From positions 1-64,000 of the forward strand of contig JAFEBA010000007.1 in the NCBI GenBank assembly GCA_018266105.1: a stretch of 64,000 bases of DNA. The letters run 5' to 3'. Under the pieces are notes generated by a model. The model saw only the letters and a list, made by a program, of their open reading frames with translations. It ran no database searches and was not told the origin of the DNA. How positions within the stretch are numbered: position 1 is the first letter of the stretch; each line of letters opens with the position of its first letter. The position numbers and the translations under genes are program-made. Shown here piece after piece: positions 27,490-36,078 of the stretch. Origin of the DNA: a bacterium. Its GTDB lineage: Bacteria > Vulcanimicrobiota > Xenobia > Xenobiales > JADMJV01.

Positions 27490-29211
27490 ATGGACAGCAA
27501 GAGTTACGAACAGGCTCTGGCCCGACTGAAGCGGCTGCCGGTGGCCAGTCTACGAGAACTGGTGGGTGCCACCAGCATTCGCCATGCCGAGAGCATTCGC
27601 GGCCGACCACCCGAAAAGGAAGAGCTTGCCAGGTTGCTTCTATCCCGCTACGGACCGACCTTACTGGCCGGACGCCCGGGCCGAACTTCGCCCCGTCTGG
27701 AATTACTCAAACAACTGGAAGATGCCCAACTGCGCAGCCTGCTCAGTCAGATTCGGGGGCGCAGTGTACGCATTCGCAATCGCCAGCGCCTGCTGCAGGA
27801 ACTGGCGCTCCAGCCCTGGGTGCGGGGCGGTCGAAACAATCGTTCGCTGGTCGAGGCGCTGGAGCTACCACCGCTGTTCGCGGGGCAGGCCGACGACACG
27901 CCCGCGCCGCGCAGTGAAATCATTCCGGCCGCCTTCGAATACCATCCCCTGTTCCGTTATCAGCAGCAACTGGTGAATGAACTGCTACGCCTGTTGCAAA
28001 CAGAATCCAGGGCCATGCTCTCCTGCTACACCGGTACGGGCAAGACTCGGATGGGGATGGAAGTGCTCTGTCGAAGCCTACAGAACAGACGGAGCGCCAC
28101 GGTGGTCTGGGCTGCTCACAAAGCCGAACTGCTGGAGCAGGCCATCGACACGCTCAAGCGAGTCTGGCCCCATCTGACCCGCGGGCTGGCTTTACGCGTC
28201 CTACGTTACTACGGCGGCAACGAACTGGTCGAATGCGAACTACCCGAGGACCAGATCAACGTGATCTTCTGCAGTAACCAGCAGGTGGTTCTTCGGCTGC
28301 GGGCTGGAGACCCTAACCTCATCGATTGGCTGGGCAAAACCGACCTGATGGTGGTGGACGAGGCTCACATGGCCCTGGCCGCCGGTTATCGAGAATTGCT
28401 TTCAGACTACCAGGGCATCCGGGGAGAAACCCATCGGGTCCTGGGGTTATCCGCCACTCCGGGCCGCAGTGACCTGATTTCAGCTTCTGAAAGTGCCGCT
28501 CTGGGACAACTTTTTCACGGCTGCCTGGTGATTCCGGATGTCAATCACGGTCATTCGCCCTTGAAATGGTTCCAAAAGCACGGATATCTATCGCGCATCG
28601 ACCATCAGCGGCTGCATCTCAGCTCGCGCTTGACGGCCCGCTTGCGCCGCCAGATTGAAGAGGAAGAGGATCTGCCGGTGACCGTGCTGGAGCGTTTGGG
28701 ACGGGATCCGCGCCGCAACGCTCAGATTCTAAAGGTCGCCCAAAAGATGGTCTCGCAGGGACGCCGCCCGCTGATCTTCTGCTGCAGTGTACTGCAGGCC
28801 AAGTTGCTCCAGGATCTGATGCTTTTGGAGGGCCTGGAGGCGGGGGCGGTCACGGGTGAGATGGATCTGCGGGACCGCCACTGGATTCTGGAGCAATATC
28901 GCATGCGCAAGCTGCAGGTGCTCTTGAACGTAGAGGTGCTGACCACCGGCTTTGACATTCCGCACGTCGACACTCTGATGCTTTGCCGCCCGACTTTCAG
29001 CGGTATTCTCTATGAGCAGATGGTGGGGCGAGGCCTGCGCGGGCCGCGCGTGGGCGGGACCGAGCGCTGTCTGATCGTGGACTTCACCGAGAACTTCGAG
29101 CGCTTCGAGCGGCCGCTGGCCTGGCAGCGCTGGTGGGAAGCCTGGCCCAAGTCGCGCCTGGACTTTCTGGCTCATTCCGCTCCGGAAGCCTGGCGTACCC
29201 GTTCGGCCTAA
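27490..29211 (+). CDS. DEAH-type superfamily 2 helicase/ATPase
   Basis: A 573-residue protein. An N-terminal basic region of about 150 residues has two short helix-rich segments. RecA domain one has Q-like FRYQQQLVNELL, Walker A SCYTGTGKTRMGMEVL, VVDEAHMAL (DEAH) and LSATPGR (motif III). Domain two has PLIFCCSVLQAKLLQDLM, VEVLTTGFDIPHVDTLMLCR (motif V) and QMVGRGLRGPRVGG (motif VI). It acts on DNA or RNA and resembles the UvrB/RecQ-like or type III-res helicases without an obvious nuclease. The frame is open from a TTG at 27445; I prefer the ATG at 27490 since neither has a strong ribosome site. It overlaps the PhoD-like gene tail to tail by four bases. Confidence 0.85.
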   Translation: MDSKSYEQALARLKRLPVASLRELVGATSIRHAESIRGRPPEKEELARLLLSRYGPTLLAGRPGRTSPRLELLKQLEDAQLRSLLSQIRGRSVRIRNRQRLLQELALQPWVRGGRNNRSLVEALELPPLFAGQADDTPAPRSEIIPAAFEYHPLFRYQQQLVNELLRLLQTESRAMLSCYTGTGKTRMGMEVLCRSLQNRRSATVVWAAHKAELLEQAIDTLKRVWPHLTRGLALRVLRYYGGNELVECELPEDQINVIFCSNQQVVLRLRAGDPNLIDWLGKTDLMVVDEAHMALAAGYRELLSDYQGIRGETHRVLGLSATPGRSDLISASESAALGQLFHGCLVIPDVNHGHSPLKWFQKHGYLSRIDHQRLHLSSRLTARLRRQIEEEEDLPVTVLERLGRDPRRNAQILKVAQKMVSQGRRPLIFCCSVLQAKLLQDLMLLEGLEAGAVTGEMDLRDRHWILEQYRMRKLQVLLNVEVLTTGFDIPHVDTLMLCRPTFSGILYEQMVGRGLRGPRVGGTERCLIVDFTENFERFERPLAWQRWWEAWPKSRLDFLAHSAPEAWRTRSA

Positions 29212-30626
29212 AGCTGCTGGCTGAAGATCTGCGTTCCATCCTGGCGATGCAGGCTGACCCGGCACTTTGGGCCTTGGATATGGACCGTCCCAAAAAACTG
29301 CAGGCCTTCTGATGGCGGCCGGTTGGGCTTGAGCCCGGGCGTGACGCTGTCAAACACCATTTGAGCCCCAAAAGTCGGGTCCAAAGGACCCTCCTGAGAG
29401 GGGAAGGTACCCGCGTGCATGGGACCGGCGATGAATTCCCAAAAGGGGCTGAAGTCTTGAAAAACTCCACGTTCCGGAGCGTAGTGCACGGCCGCGGCAT
29501 AATGCACGTCTGCGCTCAACCAGACCACATTGCCGATCCGCTTTTGCTTTAAGAATGCCAGCAGCTCGGCCAGCTCCCACTCTCGCCCCAGCGGACCGCC
29601 GGGCCCGTTGGCCCAGTTGTCCAGACCCCAGCGCGGGTTGTAGGTCGCAATGGGCATCTCAGCGCCAATGAATTTCCAGCTGGCTCGACTCTTCGCCAGC
29701 TCCTGCTTAAGCCAATTCAGCTGCTGCCGGCCCAGCAACACGGTCTCGGCCCCCGGGTGAGCCTGTTGGTTATGACTGTTGGGCGCGCGGTAGCTGCGCA
29801 AATCGAGCACAAATAAATCCAGATCGGGACCGTAGGAAATCTTGCGATAAATGGTCTGTCCGCGCACCGGCCAGTACTCCAGAAAGGCCTGGCGGGCGGG
29901 CCCGGCTTGAGAAGCGTGGTGGGCCTGGTCCCAATTGTCCAGGACCTCGTGGTCATCCCATTGGGCCACCACCGAAACCCGACTGAGGAACTTGCGATAG
30001 TGAGGATCCAGCAGGTTGTAGCGATGCTGCCCCCGGTAGTCGTCCAGAGTCACGGCGGCCTTGAGTTTTTCGGGTATGAGGCGGTTGCGCCAGAGCGAGC
30101 CATCGGCCAGCCTGACCTCTGCCTTCAGGGGACCGTCTGCATACACGCTGTCCCCGCTGTGCAGAAAAAAATCCGGTTGAGCGCGGGTGACGGAAGCAAA
30201 GCTGAGCATACCGCCGCGAGCCGGATCAATGCCCCAGCCCTGGCCGCAGACGTCCCCCGACCAGCAAAAACGGATGGGCTGGCCGGAGCGGCTGGGAGGG
30301 GTGCGAAAGCTCCCTTGCAGTCGCTGGTGGTCGGCGAAGCGCACTTCATACTCGACGGTCTGGCCTGGAGGCAGGGCCCGCAAAGCCACTCGGCTGATCC
30401 AGCCAGTTTCTGGACCGGCCAGCGTGCCCGACAGGGTCTGGCCTGAACCAGCCGCCCGCCAGCTGACCTGCATGTGGGAGCAGCCGCGCTTCTGAGCGAT
30501 CAACAAGGCCTGGTCTTGCGAGACATCGCCCACGGCAGACCAGGCCGGCCAGTCTGTCTCATCCGCCCGAACCAGCGGCGCCAGCGCGAGAGCCAGGGAA
30601 GAGCCCAGGAAGGTCCGACGTTTCAT
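29208..30626 (-). CDS. PhoD-like metallophosphatase, exported by Tat
   Basis: A 472-residue exported phosphatase. A twin-arginine signal, MKRRTFLGSSLALALAP, opens it. An N-terminal fibronectin-like domain follows (VSWRAAGSGQTLSG, LPPGQTVEYEVRF). The metallophosphoesterase domain has metal ligands in FCWSGDVCGQG, FLHSGDSVYADG, VVAQWDDHEVLDNWDQ and VVWLSADVHYAAA. This is the PhoD alkaline phosphatase/phosphodiesterase plan, so it probably releases phosphate from phosphate esters in the periplasm. It is not in a pho operon here and I see no pho box. Confidence 0.92.
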   Translation of the reverse strand: MKRRTFLGSSLALALAPLVRADETDWPAWSAVGDVSQDQALLIAQKRGCSHMQVSWRAAGSGQTLSGTLAGPETGWISRVALRALPPGQTVEYEVRFADHQRLQGSFRTPPSRSGQPIRFCWSGDVCGQGWGIDPARGGMLSFASVTRAQPDFFLHSGDSVYADGPLKAEVRLADGSLWRNRLIPEKLKAAVTLDDYRGQHRYNLLDPHYRKFLSRVSVVAQWDDHEVLDNWDQAHHASQAGPARQAFLEYWPVRGQTIYRKISYGPDLDLFVLDLRSYRAPNSHNQQAHPGAETVLLGRQQLNWLKQELAKSRASWKFIGAEMPIATYNPRWGLDNWANGPGGPLGREWELAELLAFLKQKRIGNVVWLSADVHYAAAVHYAPERGVFQDFSPFWEFIAGPMHAGTFPSQEGPLDPTFGAQMVFDSVTPGLKPNRPPSEGLQFFGTVHIQGPKCRVSLHRQDGTQIFSQQL

Positions 30627-30774
30627 CGGGCCGGTCTTCGACTTTAGAGCAGCAGAGTCTTGCGCTTAAGGTCAGCTCGAATCGGTACGCTGCGCTGGTT
30701 GGCAAAGGGGTCAAAATCAACGTGAATCATAGCCAGAGTCTAGTTCAGTCAGAGCAGGCTGGCAGGTGACCCGG
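30627..30774. other. 148-base spacer between leftward genes
   Basis: It holds only a 28-codon leftward ORF (30644-30730) of doubtful reality and no clear promoter or terminator. It lies between the last gene of a four-gene operon and the PhoD-like gene. Confidence 0.4.
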
Positions 30775-31131
30775 CTACTCTCCCACGGGAGGTTCCAGGC
30801 TCTTCAATTCGGGACCGTAGTACCGCTCCAGTTCTTGAAGGAACAGGTCAGGCGCAAATCCGTTCAGCTTGTGGAGGCACTGCAGGGCCTCGGGAAGATG
30901 AGCCAGGCTGGCTCGGGCCTGTGCCAGGCCGGGACCGCAAAGGAATTCCGGCTCGATCGAACAGGCCGCGTCAAAGCTGCTTTTTCTGGCTCGCCAAATG
31001 AGCTGCACATCCTGGAGCTGACCCAGCACAAAGAGCCGAGCCGCGCACTCGCGCATGAGTTCGGTGTCCTGCAAGTCTGGAGAAAGCCCGACCTGCAGCT
31101 CCAGCTCCCTCCGGATCTCTTCTGGAGTCAT
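30775..31131 (-). CDS. small protein, last gene of a four-gene coupled operon
   Basis: A 118-residue protein that I do not recognise. It is mainly helical and polar: MTPEEIRRELELQVGLSPDLQ at the start, then LFVLGQLQDVQLIWRARKSSFDAACSIEPEFLCGPGL, which has a conserved-looking cysteine/aromatic pattern. There is no signal peptide or TM. I take ATG at 31131 because it overlaps the upstream cupin stop as ATGA, the same junction used by every other pair in this operon; the frame extends further up, to 31185, inside the cupin. It probably serves the same pathway as its upstream neighbours. Confidence 0.65.
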   Translation of the reverse strand: MTPEEIRRELELQVGLSPDLQDTELMRECAARLFVLGQLQDVQLIWRARKSSFDAACSIEPEFLCGPGLAQARASLAHLPEALQCLHKLNGFAPDLFLQELERYYGPELKSLEPPVGE

Positions 31132-31481
31132 TCGTAGGGCGCGCGGGCCACGAAATACTTCGTCATTTTTTTGGTGACCTGCCACACCGTAGTGCAGCCC
31201 TGAGGAAAATGAGCCGTATCCCCCGCCTTCATGGTGAAGCTGCGTTGGTCCTGAGTCACGGTCACTTCACCCTCAATCAGATAAACAAACTCGTCGTAGC
31301 CAAAGTAAAACTCATAGCGGCCCGGTTCGCAGGACCAGAATCCGGCGCTGGCGCCTTCGTCGGCGCTCTCGGCCGTGAAAAGGCAGCGCGCGTCGGGAGT
31401 GCCTTCCAGAATTTCCTCCTCCGGCAAAGGCATGCTGGGCAGCCGGGTGGGGCGGGGGGTATGGCTGGCCTGAGGATTCAT
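31128..31481 (-). CDS. DUF861/EutQ-like cupin
   Basis: A 117-residue single-domain cupin. A short Pro-rich N-terminus is followed by the DUF861 signature (GFWSCEPGRYEFYFGYDEFVYLIEGEVTVT, then MKAGDTAHFPQGCTTVWQVTKKMTKYF). The usual metal positions are only partly kept: H in TAHFP and E in DEFVYL and IEGE are present. The family includes ureidoglycine-aminohydrolase-like and EutQ-like proteins that bind small amino compounds. The ATG at 31481 overlaps the upstream acyl-CoA dehydrogenase stop as ATGA. Context suggests it processes or carries that enzyme's product. Confidence 0.78.
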   Translation of the reverse strand: MNPQASHTPRPTRLPSMPLPEEEILEGTPDARCLFTAESADEGASAGFWSCEPGRYEFYFGYDEFVYLIEGEVTVTQDQRSFTMKAGDTAHFPQGCTTVWQVTKKMTKYFVARAPYE

Positions 31482-32680
31482 GCCAGGGCCCACTGGAACA
31501 GTCCGCTGTAGGCATTCTCACCCAGCATTTCGGTGCCGGCCGAACGCTCCAAGCGGGCCGAAATCGTGGGATGCATGGGGCCAAAACAGATCTGCTCTTG
31601 AATCGGGTAGAGGGGATGATGGGTGCTCATGCAACGCGTCCCGATCAGACTGCGAGCGCCGCTCACGATTTCGCTGGCGGCCGTCGTGCCAGTGTACTTG
31701 ATGCAGCTGGCACAATCCATCAAGTCATTGGCCACCCGATCCAACTGCTGGGCTGGAGCCCCCTCGCGCACCAGGCGGCAATAAAGCTCGGTGCAGAGGC
31801 CGAAGCTGCGAGCCATGGCCAGACTGCTGCGCAGCTTGACCGAAAGCCGACCGCACTCCACCATAAAGCCATCCACCTCGGCCAGCATATCCCCATCCTC
31901 GGTGTGCACCGAGCGAGCGAACTTGCGCACCTCTTCCAGAGCGCGGTTGGCCCCTCCCAGATAGACGGCGGTGCACAAAGCCTCAAACCAGGCGGTGGCG
32001 TAGAAACTGACGTGGTCGGTGAGGTCATTGTGCAGACTGAGAACGTTGCGCTGCTTGAGGACCAGATCGTTGAAGTCAACCGGGCGGGTGTCCGAGGGGG
32101 CCATTGCCCCACCAAAGAGCGAAGGCCCCAGCACCAGTTCAGGGCGGTCCTTGATGCTGGTATAAAACATGCCCTGATGTTCGCCGATCTGGCCAGAAAA
32201 GAGCAGCAGGTCGGCCTCGGAAGCCATGGACTGGAAACCTTTGCGACCCCGACACAGGTAGGTTCCATCCGCTTGCTGGGTCACGATGACGTTGCGTGAC
32301 GGATCGTGCTTGCTCTTGATGTTCTCGCCAAAACTGGAAATCGCCAGCAAGGAGCGATACTTGCGGATGGTGTCCACCAGAATCTGGCGGCGCCTTTCGA
32401 AGTCGGGCGCGCCGGGCACCGGCAGAGTCGCCAGAGCCGACAGGTTGTACTGATGCATGGTTAGCCCAATGGCCAGCGGGATGGAGGCTCCGCCCAAAAT
32501 AAACAGGGCTTCATAGGAGCGGGCATAGAGCTGACCAGCCTCGGTGGAAAGTTCGCAGGGCAGGTAAGGAATGCGACTGGCCCGGGCACCATCGTAGAAA
32601 ACGCGGGCGCGATTGTCGGGGGCGGCAGCTTCCGTGTCGGCCGCGATCTGCCGGGCTTGTGCTCGAATCTCTTCGATCAT
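31478..32680 (-). CDS. acyl-CoA dehydrogenase-like flavoenzyme
   Basis: A 400-residue protein with the acyl-CoA dehydrogenase fold plan: an N-terminal helical domain (SYEALFILGGASIPLAIGLTMHQ), a middle beta domain with GRKGFQSMASEADLLLFSGQ (the usual substrate/FAD-contacting GxKxxx...AD pattern), and a C-terminal four-helix bundle. The active-site base normally lies in the C-terminal helices and I cannot point to it with confidence, so it may be a dehydrogenase, a hydroxylase or a non-redox relative. The ATG at 32680 overlaps the upstream gene as ATGA; the frame continues upstream to 32743, within that gene. With a cupin next to it, it looks like a small biosynthetic module. Confidence 0.72.
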   Translation of the reverse strand: MIEEIRAQARQIAADTEAAAPDNRARVFYDGARASRIPYLPCELSTEAGQLYARSYEALFILGGASIPLAIGLTMHQYNLSALATLPVPGAPDFERRRQILVDTIRKYRSLLAISSFGENIKSKHDPSRNVIVTQQADGTYLCRGRKGFQSMASEADLLLFSGQIGEHQGMFYTSIKDRPELVLGPSLFGGAMAPSDTRPVDFNDLVLKQRNVLSLHNDLTDHVSFYATAWFEALCTAVYLGGANRALEEVRKFARSVHTEDGDMLAEVDGFMVECGRLSVKLRSSLAMARSFGLCTELYCRLVREGAPAQQLDRVANDLMDCASCIKYTGTTAASEIVSGARSLIGTRCMSTHHPLYPIQEQICFGPMHPTISARLERSAGTEMLGENAYSGLFQWALA

Positions 32681-33492
32681 TCTTCTTCCGCTTGAGGCAG
32701 TAGCTGGGGAACCACCGCAGCGGCCTGAAAAACCTGAGTCCAACCTTGATGAAGCTCGCGGGTGGACCGGTTCTCCTGAACCGCGTGCAGACGGTTCACC
32801 CCTTCCACCGCGCCGTTGATCACTTCCAGCAACTTCTGGTGAGGCGGGCTGTCCTCAGCCGCCTGCTCGGCCAGGGCCTGGGCTTCCAGCAAACTAAACT
32901 CAAGCGCTTGCAAAGCCTGCAGAAGCGGTTCAAGCGGGGCTTTGCCCTCAACCACGTCGGCGTAGGCCTGGTAGACGGCCAGGAATTCTTCCCCGACCAT
33001 GGCCCGGCTATAGTCTTCCTGGGTGATGTCGGCGTCCGGAATCAGACGATCGAGCTGACAATTGGGGCAGATATTCTCGCTCCCCGAGCTGCCGCAACGC
33101 GGACATAGAGGTATGCTGCTGCTGCCTAAATTGGCCAGCAAATCGCAGGTCTCCAAAAACTCGCTAACGGCTCTTTCAAAGATCTCAAGAGTGTCAGGGG
33201 TGTTGGCCTGCTGCAGTTGCTCCAGGCTTTCCTCGGCCTGCTGGCAGGCGTTCAGATTGCGTTCGATCAGCGCGGAAACCTCGGGGCTGAGCTGATCGCG
33301 CCGGTCGTTGTAAGCGGCCTGACGGTCGCGGTGAGCTTCCTGCAAGCGTGAGCGCATGCGTTGCAGATGTTCTTCAAGCTCAGGGCTCTGTTGGCGCAGC
33401 AACTGCACCAAGCCCTCGAGGCGGGAAGGGTCGGGACCTTCCGATTCCCCTCCCAGCGAGGAAATCAGACTGTTAAGATAATTGCCGGCCAC
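32677..33492 (-). CDS. coiled-coil protein with a central zinc ribbon
   Basis: A 271-residue protein and first gene of the coupled operon. The N-terminal helical half (HLQRMRSRLQEAHRDRQAAY and following) looks like a coiled coil. A zinc ribbon sits in the middle near residues 129-145 (CPRCGSSGSENICPNC, CxxC-x8-CxxC), then another acidic helical half. There is no catalytic motif. It could bind RNA, another protein or a metal. Its coupling to an acyl-CoA dehydrogenase-like gene is unexpected for such a protein. No promoter is clear upstream; the gap to the next leftward gene is only 25 bases, so the operon may begin with the Gly-Lys-X repeat gene. Confidence 0.68.
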   Translation of the reverse strand: MAGNYLNSLISSLGGESEGPDPSRLEGLVQLLRQQSPELEEHLQRMRSRLQEAHRDRQAAYNDRRDQLSPEVSALIERNLNACQQAEESLEQLQQANTPDTLEIFERAVSEFLETCDLLANLGSSSIPLCPRCGSSGSENICPNCQLDRLIPDADITQEDYSRAMVGEEFLAVYQAYADVVEGKAPLEPLLQALQALEFSLLEAQALAEQAAEDSPPHQKLLEVINGAVEGVNRLHAVQENRSTRELHQGWTQVFQAAAVVPQLLPQAEEE

Positions 33493-33517
33493 GTTCGGGG
33501 TGTTTGCGAGCGAGGGG

Positions 33518-34027
33518 TTAGAAGCCTGCCCGACCGAAGCCGTTCATGTAACCGCCGAAGCCAGGCTGCATACCGCAGCAGGCCATACCCTGGTTCTGAC
33601 CCTGGGAGAGCACGCCCGCGATGAGGTTGGTCAGTTGCTGCTTGGCGCTGCCGCCACCCAGAAGCTGACCGGCGCCAGCGCCGGAGATGGCGATTGCGAT
33701 GTTCAGGCTGGGTCCCTGATGCAGAGGGCTGGAGTAAGCGTCCTGTTGAGCTTCGTGGCCGCACTTGCCGGCCTTACCGGCCTTGCCCGCTTTGCCGTGC
33801 TTACCGGCTTTACCGTTCTTGCCGGCCTTGCCGTGTTTACCCGCTTTGCCGGCTTTGCCGGAGGGCTGGGGTTGGGGCTGAACTTGCTGGCCGAGGGCGG
33901 CGGCGGCCTGCTCCTCGCTCATGTTGGCGGTGATGGCGATGGCGATGGACATCGAGTTTCCGCCCTGCTGGGGCAGACCGGCGGGACCGCCGAAAGAGTT
34001 GAAGTTGTTTCCGATTGCGTAAGCCAT
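33518..34027 (-). CDS. Gly-Lys-X repeat protein with paired beta motifs
   Basis: A 169-residue protein. Two near-identical segments, SMSIAIAITANMS (residues 25-37) and SLNIAIAISGAGA (about 108-120), flank a tract of about eleven consecutive GKx triplets (GKA, GKH, GKN; roughly 57-90). The tract is strongly basic and collagen-periodic but has no proline. Codons for the triplets vary, so protein-level selection rather than DNA slippage keeps the repeat. The C-terminus is Gly/Met/Cys-rich (MACCGMQPGFGGYMNGFG). There is no signal peptide. It could bind nucleic acid or polyphosphate, or form a filament. GGGGAG stands nine bases before the ATG, and the promoter region has 11-base tandem repeats. 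Confidence 0.7.
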   Translation of the reverse strand: MAYAIGNNFNSFGGPAGLPQQGGNSMSIAIAITANMSEEQAAAALGQQVQPQPQPSGKAGKAGKHGKAGKNGKAGKHGKAGKAGKAGKCGHEAQQDAYSSPLHQGPSLNIAIAISGAGAGQLLGGGSAKQQLTNLIAGVLSQGQNQGMACCGMQPGFGGYMNGFGRAGF

Positions 34028-34197
34028 TTGAAGGTGCTCCCCGTCTTTAAGCTTTTTTTAAGCTTTTCTTAAATTCAGGGTAACAGAGGCGACCATTAAT
34101 GAACCATAAAAGATTTGCGAACAAGATTAACTTTTTTCGCATTCATGCTAACACTTTGTAAACAGGCGGCCAGAAGGACTCTCCCGAAACCCGGGCC
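34028..34197. promoter_or_regulatory. AT-rich divergent promoter region with 11-base tandem repeat
   Basis: 170 AT-rich bases between divergent genes, unusual in this GC-rich window. TTTAAGCTTTT is repeated head to tail at 34046-34056 and 34057-34067, one helical turn apart, each containing the palindrome AAGCTT. It lies about 20-40 bases before the leftward ATG, where a repressor or curvature element would act. Confidence 0.5.
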
Positions 34198-36078
34198 ATG
34201 CTGATCCGTAAGTTTGACCGTGACCAACTGGAGTCCGAACCGCACAACGTTCTTTTTAAGGACCTCTACCCCTGGGAGGCCATTGATGAGACGCCCTTTG
34301 GCGCCAGTCTGGCCGTGGTTGAGCCTGGGGGCAAGACCATGATCCACCACCACAATCCCTGTGAGACCTTCCTCATCTGTCAGGGAAAAGGAACCATGAC
34401 CTGCAACGGGGAGTCCAGTTCGGTCTCCAGCGGGGACGTGATCTATCTGCCCCCCCAAAGTGAGCACTTCCTGGCCAATGACTCGCAGACCGACCCGCTG
34501 ATGTTTCTGTCGGTGTTCTGGGACGGACCCGAGCAGCCAGCCGTGGAGGCTCCCGCTCCCAGGCTCTATGTCCCCTCTCCGCCCACTCCCAACGGCGGGT
34601 TGCATCTCGGGCACCTGAGCGGTCCCTACTTGTTGGCGGACGTGCTCAAGCGCGCGGACCGACAGCGGGGCCGACAGGCCGGCTGGATGCTGGTGAGCGA
34701 TGATCATCAAAGCTACACCGCCTTGCGCGCCCACTTTGAACAAACCGCGGTGGACCAGACGGCCAGACGCTATGCCGACGAAATCGTGGCCCTGCTCAAG
34801 TCCCTGGACGCCGCCCCGGATGCGCTGGTGCAGCCCTCTCAGAATCCCGACTATGCCCGGGCGGTATTGGAGGCACTGAAGGGGCTGAAGTTGGCCAGCC
34901 AGGAGCGTCAGGGCTGGTATTGCGGCCACTGCGACTCCTTCCTGTATGACGGATACGCCCGTGGCCTCTGCCCCGACTGTGAAAGTCCCTGCCGAGGATT
35001 TCTCTGTGAGACCTGCTGCGCACCCAATCACTGGGATAATCTGGCTGAAGTTCACTGTCTACTCTGCGACCAACCGGCCCAGCGGCGGAGTCTGCGCTGC
35101 CAGGTATTTAGCCTGGAACCCTATCGCCAGGCGCTGGTCGAGTATCACCAACAATTGAAGTTGCCGGCGCGGCTGCGGGCCCTGGCCCATCAGTTTCTGG
35201 CTCTGGAAAACCTGGAGGTGGTGGCCGTCCATCCGGGGGTCTGGGGCCTCAGCCCTGAACCCGGGCAGATCCTATCGCCCTGGTTTGAACTCTCCCTGGC
35301 CTCACCTTTACTCAGTGCCGGCCACCAGACCGTCAACTGCTTTGGAGCCGATAACGCCTTCTTGTATCTGATGCTGGATCCGGCCGTGGCTTTGGCCCTG
35401 GGCCAGAGACCGGCCGCCGAACTGCACGTGAATGAATATCTGACTCTGGACTCGGAAAAAATGTCCACCAGTCGCGGCCACGTGTTGGAAGCGGGACCCA
35501 TGTTGGCCGAATACGGCTCCGACCTGGTGCGGTTGCTGCTGGCAGGTCTGCGGCCCGAAGTCAGTGACAGTCAGTGCAGCGCCGAAATGGCTGAGAACTA
35601 TTTGCGCCAAAGAGTGATCGGAGGCTGGCAGGACTGGCTGGAAGGAATCGGACGGCGCATCACCACCGAAAGTGGCTCCAAGGTCCCTGCGGCGGAACTG
35701 GAATGGGGTGTGGAACAGGAAGAATTCCTGGAGAAACTCGAGACTTTGCGCGCCCGCTGCCAGTCCGCCTACCAGAAAGGCCGACTCCAACAGGTGGCCG
35801 CCTGTTTGCAGGAACTGGTGGAGCAAAGCGGTCTTTTTGCGCACAGCCAACAACCACTGCAAGGACTGCCCGACCGCTCGGTAGGTCTGGCATTGGAGCT
35901 GGCCGCGGCCCGCCTGATGGCTCAACTGAGCGCGCCCCTCATGCCCAAATTCGCCACCCAATTGTGGAAGCACCTGGGTCAGCGCGGGCCGCTGGACTGG
36001 CCGCAGTCGGTGCAATTGTTGGAGCCGGGACAGCGGGTGCTGGCGGCGGCCGGGTTGTCGGCCCGGCGCTACTTTTGA
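34198..36078 (+). CDS. cupin fused to methionyl-tRNA-synthetase-like enzyme
   Basis: A 626-residue fusion. Residues 1-115 are a cupin: HHHN at 50-53, E56 and H90 are metal-ligand candidates, and GDVIYLPPQSEHFL is the second motif. From about 120 a class I synthetase core follows with a MetRS pattern: PTPNGGLHLGH (HxGH at 136-139), two zinc knuckles (C242/C245 with C258/C261, then C270/C273 and C287/C290), FGADNAFLY (the MetRS GKDNxxFH region) and KMSTS at 421-425. The C-terminal 170 residues are helical but lack a recognisable anticodon-binding motif. It probably activates an amino acid as its adenylate, yet may transfer it to something other than tRNA. Its 3' end overlaps the oxidase gene as TTGA. 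No good ribosome site is near the ATG. Confidence 0.82.
   Translation: MLIRKFDRDQLESEPHNVLFKDLYPWEAIDETPFGASLAVVEPGGKTMIHHHNPCETFLICQGKGTMTCNGESSSVSSGDVIYLPPQSEHFLANDSQTDPLMFLSVFWDGPEQPAVEAPAPRLYVPSPPTPNGGLHLGHLSGPYLLADVLKRADRQRGRQAGWMLVSDDHQSYTALRAHFEQTAVDQTARRYADEIVALLKSLDAAPDALVQPSQNPDYARAVLEALKGLKLASQERQGWYCGHCDSFLYDGYARGLCPDCESPCRGFLCETCCAPNHWDNLAEVHCLLCDQPAQRRSLRCQVFSLEPYRQALVEYHQQLKLPARLRALAHQFLALENLEVVAVHPGVWGLSPEPGQILSPWFELSLASPLLSAGHQTVNCFGADNAFLYLMLDPAVALALGQRPAAELHVNEYLTLDSEKMSTSRGHVLEAGPMLAEYGSDLVRLLLAGLRPEVSDSQCSAEMAENYLRQRVIGGWQDWLEGIGRRITTESGSKVPAAELEWGVEQEEFLEKLETLRARCQSAYQKGRLQQVAACLQELVEQSGLFAHSQQPLQGLPDRSVGLALELAAARLMAQLSAPLMPKFATQLWKHLGQRGPLDWPQSVQLLEPGQRVLAAAGLSARRYF

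Noticed and set aside
30644..30730. A 28-codon leftward ORF between the PhoD-like gene and the four-gene operon
   Set aside because: No Shine-Dalgarno, no recognisable peptide and no coupling to its neighbours; chance ORFs of this size are common.
33760..33865. The Gly-Lys-X tract as a CRISPR or tandem DNA repeat
   Set aside because: Unit length is 9 bases with synonymous changes, there are no unique spacers, and it is in frame throughout; it is a protein repeat.
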